Origin: Phytophthora quininea
Taxonomy: Eukaryota > Oomycota > Peronosporomycetes > Peronosporales > Peronosporaceae
DNA: 64,000 nt
Assembly (NCBI GenBank): GCA_011947345.1
Contig: JAAVTG010000542.1
Coordinates: forward strand, 248,001-312,000
Reading direction: 5' to 3'
The notes beneath the pieces are model-generated. The model worked only from the letters and a program-made list of their open reading frames with translations, was not told the DNA's origin and ran no database searches. Of this stretch, positions 11,357 through 24,116 are shown piece by piece. The position numbers were made by a program, and so were the translations under genes. Within the stretch, counting starts at the first letter, position 1. Every line of letters starts with the position of its first letter.

Positions 11357-11843
11357 GATTCCTCCGTTCTTTTCTCCAAATTGACTGCGACCAGCAGGGG
11401 AACTGCAGCAGGAAGCCCAAGCGCTGGCTGCCACCAACTTCTGCGCGGTATACAAAAGCAAGTGCAAAGGACCATGTGCGCGCGGATTGGTCAGAAATGG
11501 ATATTTTTAGCGAATCAAATCGCAAGTGAAATGCCACTCTTTCGGGAGGGAATGTCACTCTTCTGACACAGAAGGCGATCATGCCTGTAGGAACTGTAGG
11601 AACTGCTACACTGTTACCCTCGGACGACGGCGATGCAAGAGCAAAAGAAGACATGACCAGCGTCTGCACTGCCAACCCACCAATACATGTTATTTTTTCT
11701 GTAACCTAGCGTGGATGTAGCCGGCCTTCCCAGTCCTGGTATAATAGACGCCCAAAGCTTCGCTTCACTCTACCCTTGGCCGAACCAAGCCACCGCCCGA
11801 AGACAGACCGCTGCAGGTCGCGTGCAGATTAGTCGAACATGCT
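11357..11843. other. Intergenic between eS26 start and hinge-protein stop
   Basis: About 490 bases containing the eS26 promoter and the 3' flank of the complex III hinge gene. I see no further gene. Confidence 0.5.
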
Positions 11844-12216
11844 TTACTTGAGGTGCTTCATGATCTGAGGGACCGACTGCAAAACAAGAAACAAAAACAG
11901 CGAGATGTGTCAGAGCAGGCCATCCGAAGCAGGCAATACAACAAAGACAGCGACAGCCACTGACGCATTTGTCGATGCAGTGCAGGTAGTCAAAGTACTG
12001 GCCGTCGCAGGCGCCGACGCCCTTGGCCTTGACGCGGTCCAGGCAGGCCTGGTAGGCCGAGAACGCCTGCGTGCACTTGGGCTCGCACGCCTCGCGGATC
12101 GCGGGCATCACGCACACAGGCTCTTCGTCAGACTGGACACAAAACACGCCATTACGCTGCTGTCAGCACCTCTCTCTCTCTCTCTGGACTCCTTCCTTAC
12201 GCAGCGGACGCACCAT
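11844..12216 (-). CDS. UQCRH: Mitochondrial complex III hinge protein (UQCRH/QCR6), three exons
   Basis: Small acidic cytochrome bc1 complex subunit of the intermembrane space. Exon 1 is only ATG (12,216-12,214), exon 2 is 12,132-11,965 and exon 3 is 11,876-11,844, giving 67 residues. Exon 2 encodes SDEEPVCVMPAIREACEP and CDGQYFDYLHCIDKC, with the spaced Cys pairs of the family; exon 3 encodes SVPQIMKHLK, matching the usual HKLF.NLK-type end. Intron 1 (81 bases) begins GTGCGT right after the start codon, exactly as in eL39. Intron 2 begins GTCAGT and ends TTGCAG. It is divergent from the complex I 24 kDa gene about 200 bases away. Confidence 0.85.
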
Positions 12217-12417
12217 TCTCAGCGGCGGTAGAACAAGCGACGTGTCCGAGGAAATGGAGGGCGGCTCGCTGAAGTGTGCGGTTCGCAGGCTTTTGCGCGT
12301 AAAAACTCTTGGTACGTAATTACGCGTTTTGGTGGTCACCTCCCGACGACTTTTTACGTGCGGCTGGGGGCCTCGATTGTGGACCTCAGAAGCTCCGACA
12401 CGTCTCGCTCTGTGGCC
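12217..12417. promoter_or_regulatory. Bidirectional promoter between complex III hinge and complex I 24 kDa genes
   Basis: Only 201 bases separate the two divergent start codons, so both nuclear genes for respiratory-chain subunits share this control region. It contains CGTAATTACG at 12,315-12,324, the core of the palindrome upstream of eL39. Confidence 0.6.
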
Positions 12418-13473
12418 ATGCTCTCTCGCAGTGTGCGTGCTCTCCGCGCCGGCGCCACGCAGCTCCGCGCTCGTCAGGTCGGCGCCTCCTCTGTGTCTGC
12501 TTTCCACTCGTCGAGCGCCGCCCGCAGCAGCTTCGTGCAGGTAATGATGCAGCCAAGATTTAGAGTCGTCCTTCGTTGGCGGTTTTTATCGTGCTAATGT
12601 ACTGCACGTCTCCTGGCGATTGCAGCACCGCGACACGGAGGACAACAATGCCGACACGCCTTTCGACTTTACGCCCGAGAACTACGAGAGAGTGCACGCG
12701 ATCCTGGACCGCTACCCGGAGAACTACAAGACGTCGGCCATTATCCCGCTGCTGGACCTGGCGCAACGCCAACACGGCGGCTGGCTGCCGTTGGCGGCCA
12801 TGAACAAGGTGGCGCGCATTGTGGACGCCAAGCCCATCCAGGTATACGAGGTGGCCACGTTCTACACCATGTTCAACCGTGAGAAGGTGGGCAAGTACTT
12901 CATCCAGCTCTGCGGCACCACGCCCTGCATGATCTGCGGCTCGGAGGAGATCAAGAAGACCATTGAAGCTCACCTCGGTATTAAGGAAGGGGTGCGTGCA
13001 GCGCAGATTTTCTTGGTGGAGAGAGAGAGGATGCTGACGTTCCGGTGGTGACTTTTGTTTGCAGAGACGACGGAGGATGGCATGTTCACACTGCGAGAGG
13101 TGGAGTGCCTGGGCGCATGCTCCAACGCCCCCATGGTGCAGATTAACGATGATTTTTACGTGAGTGTGGCGATCAGCAAACGTCCTAATACAAGTGACAG
13201 TGCGCTAACCAACTTGATCGCGTGTTATACCAGGAAAACTTGACACCCGAGACAACGCGTGAGCTGCTGGACGCCTGCAAAAAGGATCTTCCGCCTCCGA
13301 TGAACAAATGGGGCAGTCTGCCGATGAACGGCCAGCTGTCGTGCGAAGGCCCGGAGGGCAAGCCTGCACTCAAGTGGGAGAAGACGCCGGGCCCGGGATT
13401 CCGAATGCGCCCGGACGACGAGCTCAAGCCCAAGGTGAACCCCAAGGACATTAAGGACGCCATGCTCTACTAA
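12418..13473 (+). CDS. NDUFV2: NADH:ubiquinone oxidoreductase 24 kDa subunit (NDUFV2), four exons
   Basis: Peripheral-arm complex I subunit carrying a 2Fe-2S cluster, imported into mitochondria. Exons: 12,418-12,540; 12,626-12,991; 13,065-13,159; 13,234-13,473, about 274 residues. Exon 1 encodes an Arg/Ala/Ser-rich targeting peptide ([20 protein letters not shown]). Exon 2 has [20 protein letters not shown] and the first cluster pair in QLCGTTPCM; exon 3 has the second pair in [15 protein letters not shown]. Introns start GTAATG, GTGCGT and GTGAGT. At the exon 2/3 junction the phase needs one more G than the four present, so a base is probably missing in that G run (12,989-12,992). Confidence 0.9.
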
Positions 13474-13760
13474 TCAGGCAGCAGGCGGCGATGGCTTCGG
13501 GGTAAAGTGCCGGACCACGGTCTTAGCGTTGCGCCTTCCACGAAGCACGCAAGGCACGCTGCCGCCTTGGCGGATCCCCCATGTAAACGATCAACGGGTC
13601 AAGTCTCGCAATAACAAAAAATAAACTGTGAACACGACGAGAATGTCCTTGAAGACCAGTGTGGACGCTAATCTAATGTAGTAGTAGTTACCTTGGAAAA
13701 TGTATGGGTCAAGTTGAAGTTGAAATTGCTGCGAGCGATTGGCCATAAATCAGTTTAGCA

Positions 13761-16241
<2,481 letters not shown>

Positions 16242-16349
16242 AGTGAAGACGGGATCAAAACACGCATCTTGCTTTCCTTGTATCTTACTTGGCATCCCCT
16301 GCCTATGTGTTCCTTCCCAACCTTCCTGTCTACTGCTACGTCTCGAGCT

Positions 16350-17057
16350 CTATTGGATGACGCAGTAGCTCTGCGCGTCCGAGGCCTGTTTGACCTGCTC
16401 CAATCCCTGCTGCGTCTGCTGCATGCTCTCGTGCACGTGGGTCTCAATGTCGTCGATGGCTCCCTGCTGGTCCTGCACGATGGCGGCCAGGTCTCTGAAG
16501 ATTTCATTCACCTGCGCGACGCTCTGGTGGATCTTGTTGATGTCCTGCTCGCGTTCTTCAATGAGCGCCTCGTTGTGGGCGATCTCGTTCTCCAGCTCGG
16601 CGAACTCGAAGACTTGGCCCTGGTGCTCGGCTACGATGCGGCCGTCCTGCTGCTGGGCCACGAGCGCCTGCTGGGCCTCCTGCTCCCTGGCCGAGACCCG
16701 CAGCACGGCTGTCTCCAGCTGGTTTGAGATGGCCTCGAAGTCCTTGCAGAGCTTCCGCTTAATGAGCGAGTTGGCGGCGTCCGCCGGCACGCGCTGCAGC
16801 GCCTTGGCGATCTCTTCCTGCAGCAGGCACGCGAAGCGGATGCGGTCGTGCAGGTCCTCGTCCACGGCGCCCGAGGCGGTGGACGCGCGCTTGACGGCCA
16901 GTACCTGGCGCTGGAACTGCTCCAGCTTGAGCGTGGCGGTCTCCACGGCCTGGCGAGCGGCTGACGACGGCATGGACAGAGTGGCGGCGGCGGGGCCCGA
17001 GTGGGCGCGGGACACCGAGGCGGGCACAGCGCCGCCGGCGAAGTCCGCGAAGCTCAT
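16350..17057 (-). CDS. Qa-SNARE (syntaxin 7/12-like) ending in a CaaX box instead of a transmembrane anchor
   Basis: Membrane-fusion SNARE of 235 residues, probably endosomal/prevacuolar by similarity to syntaxin 7/12 and Pep12. An N-terminal Habc-like helical region (LKLEQFQRQVLAVKR, LIKRKLCKDFEAISNQLE) precedes a Qa motif: ALIEEREQDINKIHQSVAQV, NEIFRDLAAIVQDQQGAID with the central Gln, and HVHESMQQTQQGLEQVK. The protein then ends DAQSYCVIQ. There is no hydrophobic tail. CVIQ fits a farnesylation CaaX motif. The next 108 bases before the convergent helicase gene encode no hydrophobic segment in any frame, so a lost anchor through a frame error is unlikely. Confidence 0.85.
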   Translation of the reverse strand: MSFADFAGGAVPASVSRAHSGPAAATLSMPSSAARQAVETATLKLEQFQRQVLAVKRASTASGAVDEDLHDRIRFACLLQEEIAKALQRVPADAANSLIKRKLCKDFEAISNQLETAVLRVSAREQEAQQALVAQQQDGRIVAEHQGQVFEFAELENEIAHNEALIEEREQDINKIHQSVAQVNEIFRDLAAIVQDQQGAIDDIETHVHESMQQTQQGLEQVKQASDAQSYCVIQ

Positions 17058-18513
17058 AGCGGCGGCGGCTTGTTCCTGTTGTGAAGAAAACTGCTGGCAA
17101 TTTTGGTCGTTGTCAGATGGGAGACACTGGCGTTGAGTATGGCTCGCCCGTTTCAGATTAAGAGCGAGTTGTTACTGATTTCAGACCGCATTGAAGTTTC
17201 CCCTTCTTGGCAAACACTCGCTCAAGGTTTCTTCCTGCCCAATATTCCAATGGACACAACTCGAGATGAGATCGATTTCGATAGCACTCTGTCGCGGTGG
17301 ACGAGCGTAGCGTGATTCCAGGACAGCTTCCATCCATGCTGTTTGCAGATCCAGCGCACCATACTATCACTGCGAAGGATGGAACGGCAGCTGTCATGCT
17401 CGACACGAACACTCCATGGACTGTTGTAGTGCTTTGGGAACACCGCCGAGCGCCGGCGCCGAGAACACCCGTGTTCATGGTCTACATCGCTTCAAGATAC
17501 TTTTTGCCGGTGACTTTAGATGTTCGTCGTGGTCGAGGCATTGGATTTCCACATGGCGCCCATCATTTTCGCTTGGGATCAGTATGTCGGCGTCGCAGAG
17601 CTGCAAGACCATCAAGGTCGATGCACAAGATGTCGGCAACAACAACTTTTTTCTTCTTCTTGTCGAGCCGACTGCCGCCGCTTCGTCGATACGCTCGGGA
17701 TCATCACGGCAAGTAACTTAGTTGCCTTGCAAGTCGCGTCAGTTGGCGTGGTTTTGCTGTCAGCGTTTCGTGTTGTCCGTCTAACAGCAACACGCACATC
17801 GCATGTCCCGCTGGCTCAAGCGACTTCCACGCTGGCAGCACTTGGGGTTTCGTGTGAGCAACGCGCGTAATGCGCCAAGTTCCTCGAAGGCGAGCCCTGG
17901 GACTCGGCTCCAGGTCTTTCTTGCAGCGGTGTCCGCCTTGTCGGTCTCTGCTCCCTGCAGAGAAAGTCAATCGCAGCCGCGGTTTCCCTTTCGGCTCCTT
18001 TCCTGTCCGCCCAGTTGAGCGTCAAGTTGACGTGCCATTTGCATGGAGCCTCGCAGCGCTCGTGAGCCAAAATTGCTGCAAATTGTTGGCAAAATGTCTC
18101 GACCGACGCACCGCCACCTTATCGCCGCGCCGCAAATGTCACCCACGTCCTGTCTCGGCCTCTGCGGCGATAGCCTCGACGATGGTAATGCCGAGTCTCG
18201 TGACCTTCTCACCGCGATGGGGGCGCCGCACAAACACCCGCGCCGCTGTCTGTAGCGTCCTGGCAGCTTGTCACGCTCCATGGCCCGAATCCCAGCGGCA
18301 TGCGCAGGCTGTTTCTGTGGTAAGCCCTCGCCAAACTACTGCAACCAAGTCAAGTTCAGTTTCGAGTATCCACGCTGTCCCATCTGCGCCCATACAAAGA
18401 CCAAGCTTGAAAAAAAGCAGTCACGCGGTCACACTTTCGCTTTTGCAAGGAGGTGCACACACTCGAGTTCGGTGTTCGCGCACTCGAGAAGAAGACCAAG
18501 CAAGAAATCGTCC
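17058..18513. other. Intergenic region without a convincing gene
   Basis: About 1.45 kb. A plus-strand frame at 17,139-17,315 (MARPFQIKSELLLISDR) and frames around 17,500-17,700 look weakly coding but cannot be joined into a recognisable protein. They could be a decayed gene. Confidence 0.4.
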
Positions 18514-19375
18514 ATGGGGCTGCGGCTCATGTGCGCGGCCGGGGTGGCCGCGGGGGCGCTGCTTCTGCTGCTGCTCGCCGCGATCGCTCGGCTACTGCTG
18601 CTGCTCGTGCAGCTGGTGACGCCGCGCTACACGCTGGCGTTGTGCCTGGTGGCGGCTACTGTCTGGTTCGTGGACTCGCGACGCCAGCGCTACGCCAAGG
18701 GCTTCTACTCGTGCTCGCACGTGCCGACGGTGGTGCCGCCAAAGCAACCAGAGCTGACGCAGCCAGAGGAGGAGCAGGAACAGGAACAGACAGAGCTGCC
18801 CGTGGTGGCGCCCGTGGTGGCGCCCGTGGCTCCAGCAGCAGCGCCACAGCACAATAACCGATGACCTCAAGAAGACTGTGTCGGCCCCTCCGTCCGAGAC
18901 CGAGTCGGAGGACGACAGTGAGGCCAGCGCTAAGCGCTCTTCTACCAGCTCAGGATACAGCCAGAGCCTCTGCGATGTGAGGTCACGCAGCAACACGACC
19001 GACGGGGAGCTGCAGCGGAGACTGGCCACCAGACCGAGGAGCTCGTCCGCTGCGACCGACCGAACGACTCGCGCCTCCATGAGTGACCGCCCCAGGGCCG
19101 CAACGTCCAGAGGCTACCGAGTCAGCAAAGAAGAGAGGAAGAGGAGAGTGCCCAGACGACGCGCCGAGACGGGCGTCGGCGGCGACAAACACAAGGAGCG
19201 CTCGCGACGCGCGACGTTCACGTCCAAGCCGGACGCGTACATGGCCGCGAGTCGCTCCAGCTCGGAGATGTTGGAGGACGCGCTGCGGTCCGATGGCTAC
19301 TGGATCGGAGACTTCTCCGTGCAGCGGCGTCTGGTGTCGCGACGCAGCCACACCAACAGCCCCAAGGCCGGCTAG
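18514..19375 (+). CDS. Small membrane protein with Ser/Arg-rich cytoplasmic tail, unknown family
   Basis: Not recognised. The first 55 residues contain a Leu/Ala-rich hydrophobic stretch (AGALLLLLLAAIARLLLLLV) and a second one (LALCLVAATVWFV), consistent with a hairpin or two membrane segments. A Glu/Gln/Val/Pro-rich spacer follows, then a polar tail with SETESEDDSEASAKRSSTSS, KEERKRRVPRRR and the end MLEDALRSDGYWIGDFSVQR. The frame changes once near 18,840, equivalent to two missing bases or one extra. An upstream in-frame start at 18,268 is less likely because that stretch is not protein-like. Confidence 0.5.
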
Positions 19376-19495
19376 GCTGGAGGGAGATGATCGTCCGCAG
19401 GCGAACGAGGGCCGTGTGAAGGCTCTGGCGGAGACTAAGTTATTGCTTCGTTACTTTACAGACTATGAATGTTTTGACTAATATGAGAAGCCCTG

Positions 19496-20720
19496 TCATC
19501 GCTTTGTTTTCTGCTTGTGGTTGGCTTTGAGTAGTTGGACCAACTCCCATTGCGCCTTGGGATCCGAGATCCCGAGCTGCTTGGCTTCTTGGTAAAGCGA
19601 CGAGATCGGCACGGCAGATGCTGCTGCTCGCGTGCTGCTGCTCGAACTACCACCAGACGATCGCCGGTTCGTGGACGCTTCCGCCTCGATGGCCGCCATA
19701 AAGGCCTTCTGCCGACTCGGGATCGAAGACCTCGACGGAGCCGCAGATTTATCAGGCGTGAGCATCGAAGCCGAGCTTGAAGCCGTGTGCGAGGATGCGG
19801 AGACGTCGTGCAGCTGCTGCTGGTCGTCATTTTCCTTGTCCAACTTGACGGGCGTGGCCGACGGCAGAGTCTCGTCGTCGCGCTTGCTTGGCTGAGGGCC
19901 TTGCGGCTTGTCCTGCTTCTCTTCCTCCTCGCTCTCAAAAAGTAGCTCGCTGTGTTGCTTTTGCATTTGCTCAGGGGATGAAAACATGATGGGCGAGAGA
20001 CCGAAAGAAAGCCGCTGCTTGGTCCGCAGCCTGGTAAAGTCCCTTGGTGTGTTGAATGGAGACGGTGTTGCAGTCTTCTTGTCTTTCTTCACCACTGCAA
20101 CTGGAGACGCCGACCACATCGGGGTTTTGATGGCATGGACTTCCTCTCGCTGATCGGTGTGAACGCACTGGACTTGTTTCTCTTTGCCGAGCGCAGCGGC
20201 GGCGACGACCACGACCACTGACTCTGATCTCTGGCCGACCGCTTCGGCGTCCGAGGCGGCAGGACGGCCTGCAGACTGTCCATCTTGTGCTGCCGCTCCT
20301 CAGTCTTGCCTCGCAGCGAGCAATCGTCTCTCGACAGCGACGATGCAGCTCCATCGGATTCGATGGCGACGGTGACGGTGTCAGCAGCGACCTCTTGACT
20401 GCCACCGGGGCTCGAGCGCTGACGGGTGTCCGCAGCACCGAGTACTGCTGCTCATCGTCGAAGAAGCCGCTGGCTCCGCGGGGAGTGCCCACCTCTGTCT
20501 CCTGCTTCTGCTCCGCCAACGGCGAGAACTGCGCCGGCTTGAGCTCTGCCAGTGTGTCGATGCTCCAGTTCAGCGCCGACGACTCGCCATCGCCATCGCC
20601 CTCGGCATCCGCCGCCGCCAGCGCCGCCTCGAAGGGCGGGAACGGCTCCCGACCGCTGGTCTGTGCGTCGAACGGGTCCGGAGGAGGCTCATCTCCTACG
20701 GGCTCGGCCATGCTGGCCAT
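19496..20720 (-). CDS. Bora-like (protein aurora borealis) cell-cycle regulator
   Basis: Bora is a Cdk1-phosphorylated cofactor that helps Aurora A activate Polo kinase. The N-terminal part here has LNWSIDTLAELKPAQFSPL, close to the family's W-S-I-D-x-L-A-x-x-x-P block, then SGFFDDEQQYSVLRTP and many S/T-P sites (LLTPSPSPSNP, LRTP, TPRD). The rest is disordered and acidic/Ser-rich, with a short conserved-looking end (SSLYQEAKQLGISDPKAQWE). Frames change near 20,290 and near 20,220, each consistent with one missing base. The start at 20,720 (MASMAEPVGDEPPPDPF) is the first Met of the frame. Assignment rests on the WSID block and phosphosites and is moderate. Confidence 0.55.
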
Positions 20721-21399
20721 GTGGCGACGCGCTTCCCTCCAGGGGACTCGTCGAGGGATCGATGACTATCGTCTGCTTGTCGGCGGCTCGCTCGGGTGTG
20801 CTCAATCGAGACGGAGGGGTTTCAAAACCAACCAAGCAGGAAGCTCAAGACGAAGCACTCGTTTGCTCGCAGTCGCATGCTCGATGCCTGTCCTTTTGGC
20901 GGTCACCCACACTACGAATGCTGCCTTGCGACTTCAACGTGCTGCAGTATTGGCTCCAGCAATGCAAATACGTTGGCGACAGAAGTCTCGTGCAGGGCTT
21001 CTGCCCTACCAGGCAGCGTGTGCGGGCTCAACTGAAGTCGACTGTGAAAATCTACCATGGTGCGAAGACTCGGGCTGCTGGCAAGCAAAATCTGCCACGT
21101 ACAAGTAGAACACTAGAATTGAGTCCTGAGGGCTTTCAATGCGGCATCTGCACCAGTCGTGCAGTAGCAAAGGAAGCCATTGGTCAGCAGGCTGTTACAG
21201 TCCGCTCAGCAGACTCCGTAGCAGCATCTTCATCGCCATCGAAAGCACAGCACTTGGTGGTAAGCGTGGTTTCCGCTTGCTTCATATTTAACCCTTTCGA
21301 ATTAACCGGTGTAGCCATTCATCCTCTTATTTCCGACTCCTATTTTTGCAACGCACTTCTCCATCGCTTTGACCAGCGAGTTCCGGCGTCAGCAGCAGC
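20721..21399. other. Divergent intergenic region
   Basis: About 680 bases between the Bora-like gene and the DnaJ gene, holding both promoters. No gene recognised. Confidence 0.5.
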
Positions 21400-22128
21400 A
21401 TGACGACCATCTACGACATGCAGGAGCCCTGCTACTACTCGGTGCTGGACGTCGACGTGGACGCAAGGTACTTCCCCACCTCGCCGTCCAATTCGCTCCT
21501 CCCAACGCTTTGTATCGCCCTCGTAGTTAACCTTTTTGTCTCTCATTTTGTAGTCCCTCGGTCATTGTCAAAGCCTATCGCAGCATGGCGCTCAAGTACC
21601 ACCCAGACAAGAACCCGAACGCCGAGCCGGAGCAGTTCCAAGCCATCACAGAAGGTTAAAACTCACTGCAGTTCTTCAAGCCCCCGCTCAGAGCTGAAGA
21701 CTGAACCGTGCTACTTGCCATTCAGCCTACGAGGTGCTGTCGGACCCGGAGAAGCGGCGGCTCTACGACCACTACGGGCCTTCTCTCAAGCCCCGACTAG
21801 GGAGACGTTCGCCCAGTTGGCGCCACTGTTGCTGTCGTTCTCGACGGGCTTCATCGGCTCCAGCGTGAGGACCTACGGCAGCACGCTGTCCCTGCGCGCC
21901 ATGTTTGGTTGGGAGGTGGCCTTCCTGGGCGTTGCAGGCATGTACTATTGCTACCAGCCAGGACAGAAGAAGCAGAGCTCCAAGCCGCAAATCAAGTCCA
22001 AGCGAGAGATCGTGTCCGTCTCGGACTACGTGACCGTCTCATCCATGGGGCTGCTGACTGGGAATCTGAGCGGGTGGGTGGCCACGAGCGTTGTGCTGCT
22101 CTGCAAGGCCATCATGACGCGCAGCTAG
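21400..22128 (+). CDS. DnaJ (Hsp40) J-domain membrane protein, three exons
   Basis: Co-chaperone that would recruit Hsp70 to a membrane. Exons: 21,400-21,467; 21,554-21,654; 21,726-22,128; introns GTACTT...TTGTAG and GTTAAA...TTCAG. The spliced J-domain reads CYYSVLDVDVDAS, VIVKAYRSMALKYHPDKNP with the HPD triad, and AYEVLSDPEKRRLYDHYGP. About 110 residues follow with a hydrophobic segment (MFGWEVAFLGVAGMYYCY) and another near the end (LSGWVATSVVLLCKAIM). Exon 3 needs one extra base near 21,800 to stay in frame, giving about 190 residues. Type III (J-domain only) Hsp40, subcellular site unknown. Confidence 0.8.
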   Translation: MTTIYDMQEPCYYSVLDVDVDARYFPTSPSNSLLPTLCIALVVNLFVSHFVVPRSLSKPIAAWRSSTTQTRTRTPSRSSSKPSQKVKTHCSSSSPRSELKTEPCYLPFSLRGAVGPGEAAALRPLRAFSQAPTRETFAQLAPLLLSFSTGFIGSSVRTYGSTLSLRAMFGWEVAFLGVAGMYYCYQPGQKKQSSKPQIKSKREIVSVSDYVTVSSMGLLTGNLSGWVATSVVLLCKAIMTRS

Positions 22129-22426
22129 TATCGATACGACAGCAAGGTGTTGCTGCTGCGTGGTGTGGTGCAGTGCGCAAGTGAGATATAAAGCTGTGCT
22201 GTGACTGTAGGCAGACTGGCCAGGTGAAATGTTCAGCTTGGCATTTTGAAGACGACGTGTGGGTGCTTTCATGTTGTGCACTGCAGTGAATAATAATGTA
22301 GACGACTTGGCCTTGGTGCTGCTGCGGGGACAGCACTTCAACAAGAATCCGTAATAAATGGTGGCCATTCCGCAATAAATAGACTACTACGCAGTTTCGC
22401 ACACAAACAGACAAACACACGGCACG

Positions 22427-23287
22427 ATGCAGCCCCTCGCGCGGCAGTCGCTGGACTCGCTGTACCCGCAGGCACGCAAGCTGCAGTTCGAGCTCAAGAT
22501 GCAGATGAGCTACCTGGACTCGGGGCGCACGGGCGGCAAGACGGACGTGGAGCTGCAGACGGAGGCGCGAGGCAATCTGAGTCTGCTGGAGCAGCTGCTG
22601 TGGCAATTGGACTCGCTCGTGCAGACGAGCACCAAGCCGGCGGAGCGGGACACGTGGACCAAGTAAGGCAGTACAGTACAGGTCTCCTGACTCCTGCTTG
22701 AAGGGATAGATCGATTGACTTTGGTCGTTTAGGAAACTGCAGCAGCTGCGGAACGAGACCCACGCGCTGGGCAGCACTCTGGAGCAGCACATCTACAGCG
22801 TCAACCGCCGAGCAGTGGAGGCCAGGGAGAGGGAGTCGCTTATGAGTCGACGCAACGGAGTAAGACGCTCTGTGATGAAGTGTTGAGTTTGAATATTCAT
22901 TCCTTTGCGGCAGGGCTTCGACAGTAGCAACGGCACCATGTACGCGGTGCAAGAGAGCGAGTCGCTCCAGCGGTCGTCGCAAATGGTGTCCGACTTGACG
23001 AGTCTGTCGCAGTCAATCCTCGGAGATTTAGGGGAGCAGCGCAACCGGATGAAGGTGGGTCGAGATGTTCTTAATGTTGCAGAGGAGGAGAGCTGATATG
23101 ATGTTGTAATGGGGTTTTGCAGAATGTGCGCACCAAGCTCCTAGACATTGCAAACCGGTTGGGGCTATCGAGTTCTCTTCTGCGAGTCATTGAGAGACGC
23201 GACACCGTGGACTTCTGGATCGTCATCGGCGGCATGATCTTCACGCTCGTGTTCCTGTATCTATGCTACGCGTACGCGACGAGCTAG
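22427..23287 (+). CDS. GOSR2: Membrin/GOSR2-like Qb-SNARE, four exons
   Basis: Golgi Qb-SNARE for ER-to-Golgi and intra-Golgi fusion. Exons: 22,427-22,662; 22,733-22,859; 22,914-23,054; 23,123-23,287; 222 residues, near the family size, with all four exons in phase and no frame break. The N-terminal helical part (SLDSLYPQARKLQFELKM) leads to ESESLQRSSQMVSDLTSLSQ, the SNARE motif, then LLDIANRLGLSSSLLRVIERR, diagnostic of membrin, and the anchor IVIGGMIFTLVFLYLCYAY. Donors are GTAAGG, GTAAGA, GTGGGT; acceptors TTTAG, GGCAG, TGCAG. Confidence 0.9.
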
Positions 23288-24116
23288 CGTGGAGTCGAAG
23301 CAATATTGCAGGCTGGGCTGCCTGCGTTAATAATGTTAGTTGGGTGAAGATATATATGTGCCAGCATCGAGAAAAAGCTTTGGTTGGTGCTCGTAACCAT
23401 CCGCAAATGGGGAGTCTTGCGCTAGGAAATAACTTCGGCCGCCGACGAGAAAAGTGTGCGGAGCGTTAATACGATCAGTAGCGTGGATTCCTGGCCAGCT
23501 GGTCAACGTTTAACGGGGACTAAAGCATAAACATCGTCTGCTTGGGGGCGTGCTGGCATGAGATAAGCGTGCAAAGCGGACCAAGATGGTGCAGTGCATA
23601 CACTAAGCTAGTCGCGCGCGGCGGTCGCTTCAACCTGGAAAGCAAAATCCGTTAAACAGGACGCGGGTGGCAAACGCTAGCTGGTTGTCGTTGCGATAGC
23701 CTTAATGCAGAGCCAGCCATCACGGCCGCCTGAGTAAGAAGTCACGAACATCATCATTGCCGTCCTGTTTGATCCACTGGACAAAGGCAACCGGCTCAGG
23801 GCTCTTAGCGCCACGCAAAACATTTCCACTTGGAAAAAAGCATCAACACCATGTCCATTTTACAGCGCAGATTCGGATAGTACTAGTACACGCAAGTAGG
23901 TCGACGACTAGCGCCATTCACCAGGCCCAGTTTCCTGATCAAGATACGTGTCCAATCCAGCTTTCAAGGCGGTCCAGCGACGAAGCCCAACAACGCAAAC
24001 GCTCCTTGGTCGCGCACTTTAGTTGCCGCATTTACACAGCTCACTAGACTCCATTTTCCATTTGGAACTCGTCGAAACACGTCTTCAGTCTTGCAGCAAG
24101 CGCTCGTCTCTTTTTC
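23288..24116. other. Intergenic region
   Basis: About 830 bases without a recognisable gene. The stretch CTCCATTTTCCATTTGG near 24,050 resembles the oomycete initiator plus flanking promoter element and probably starts transcription of the bicupin gene about 65 bases downstream. Confidence 0.5.
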
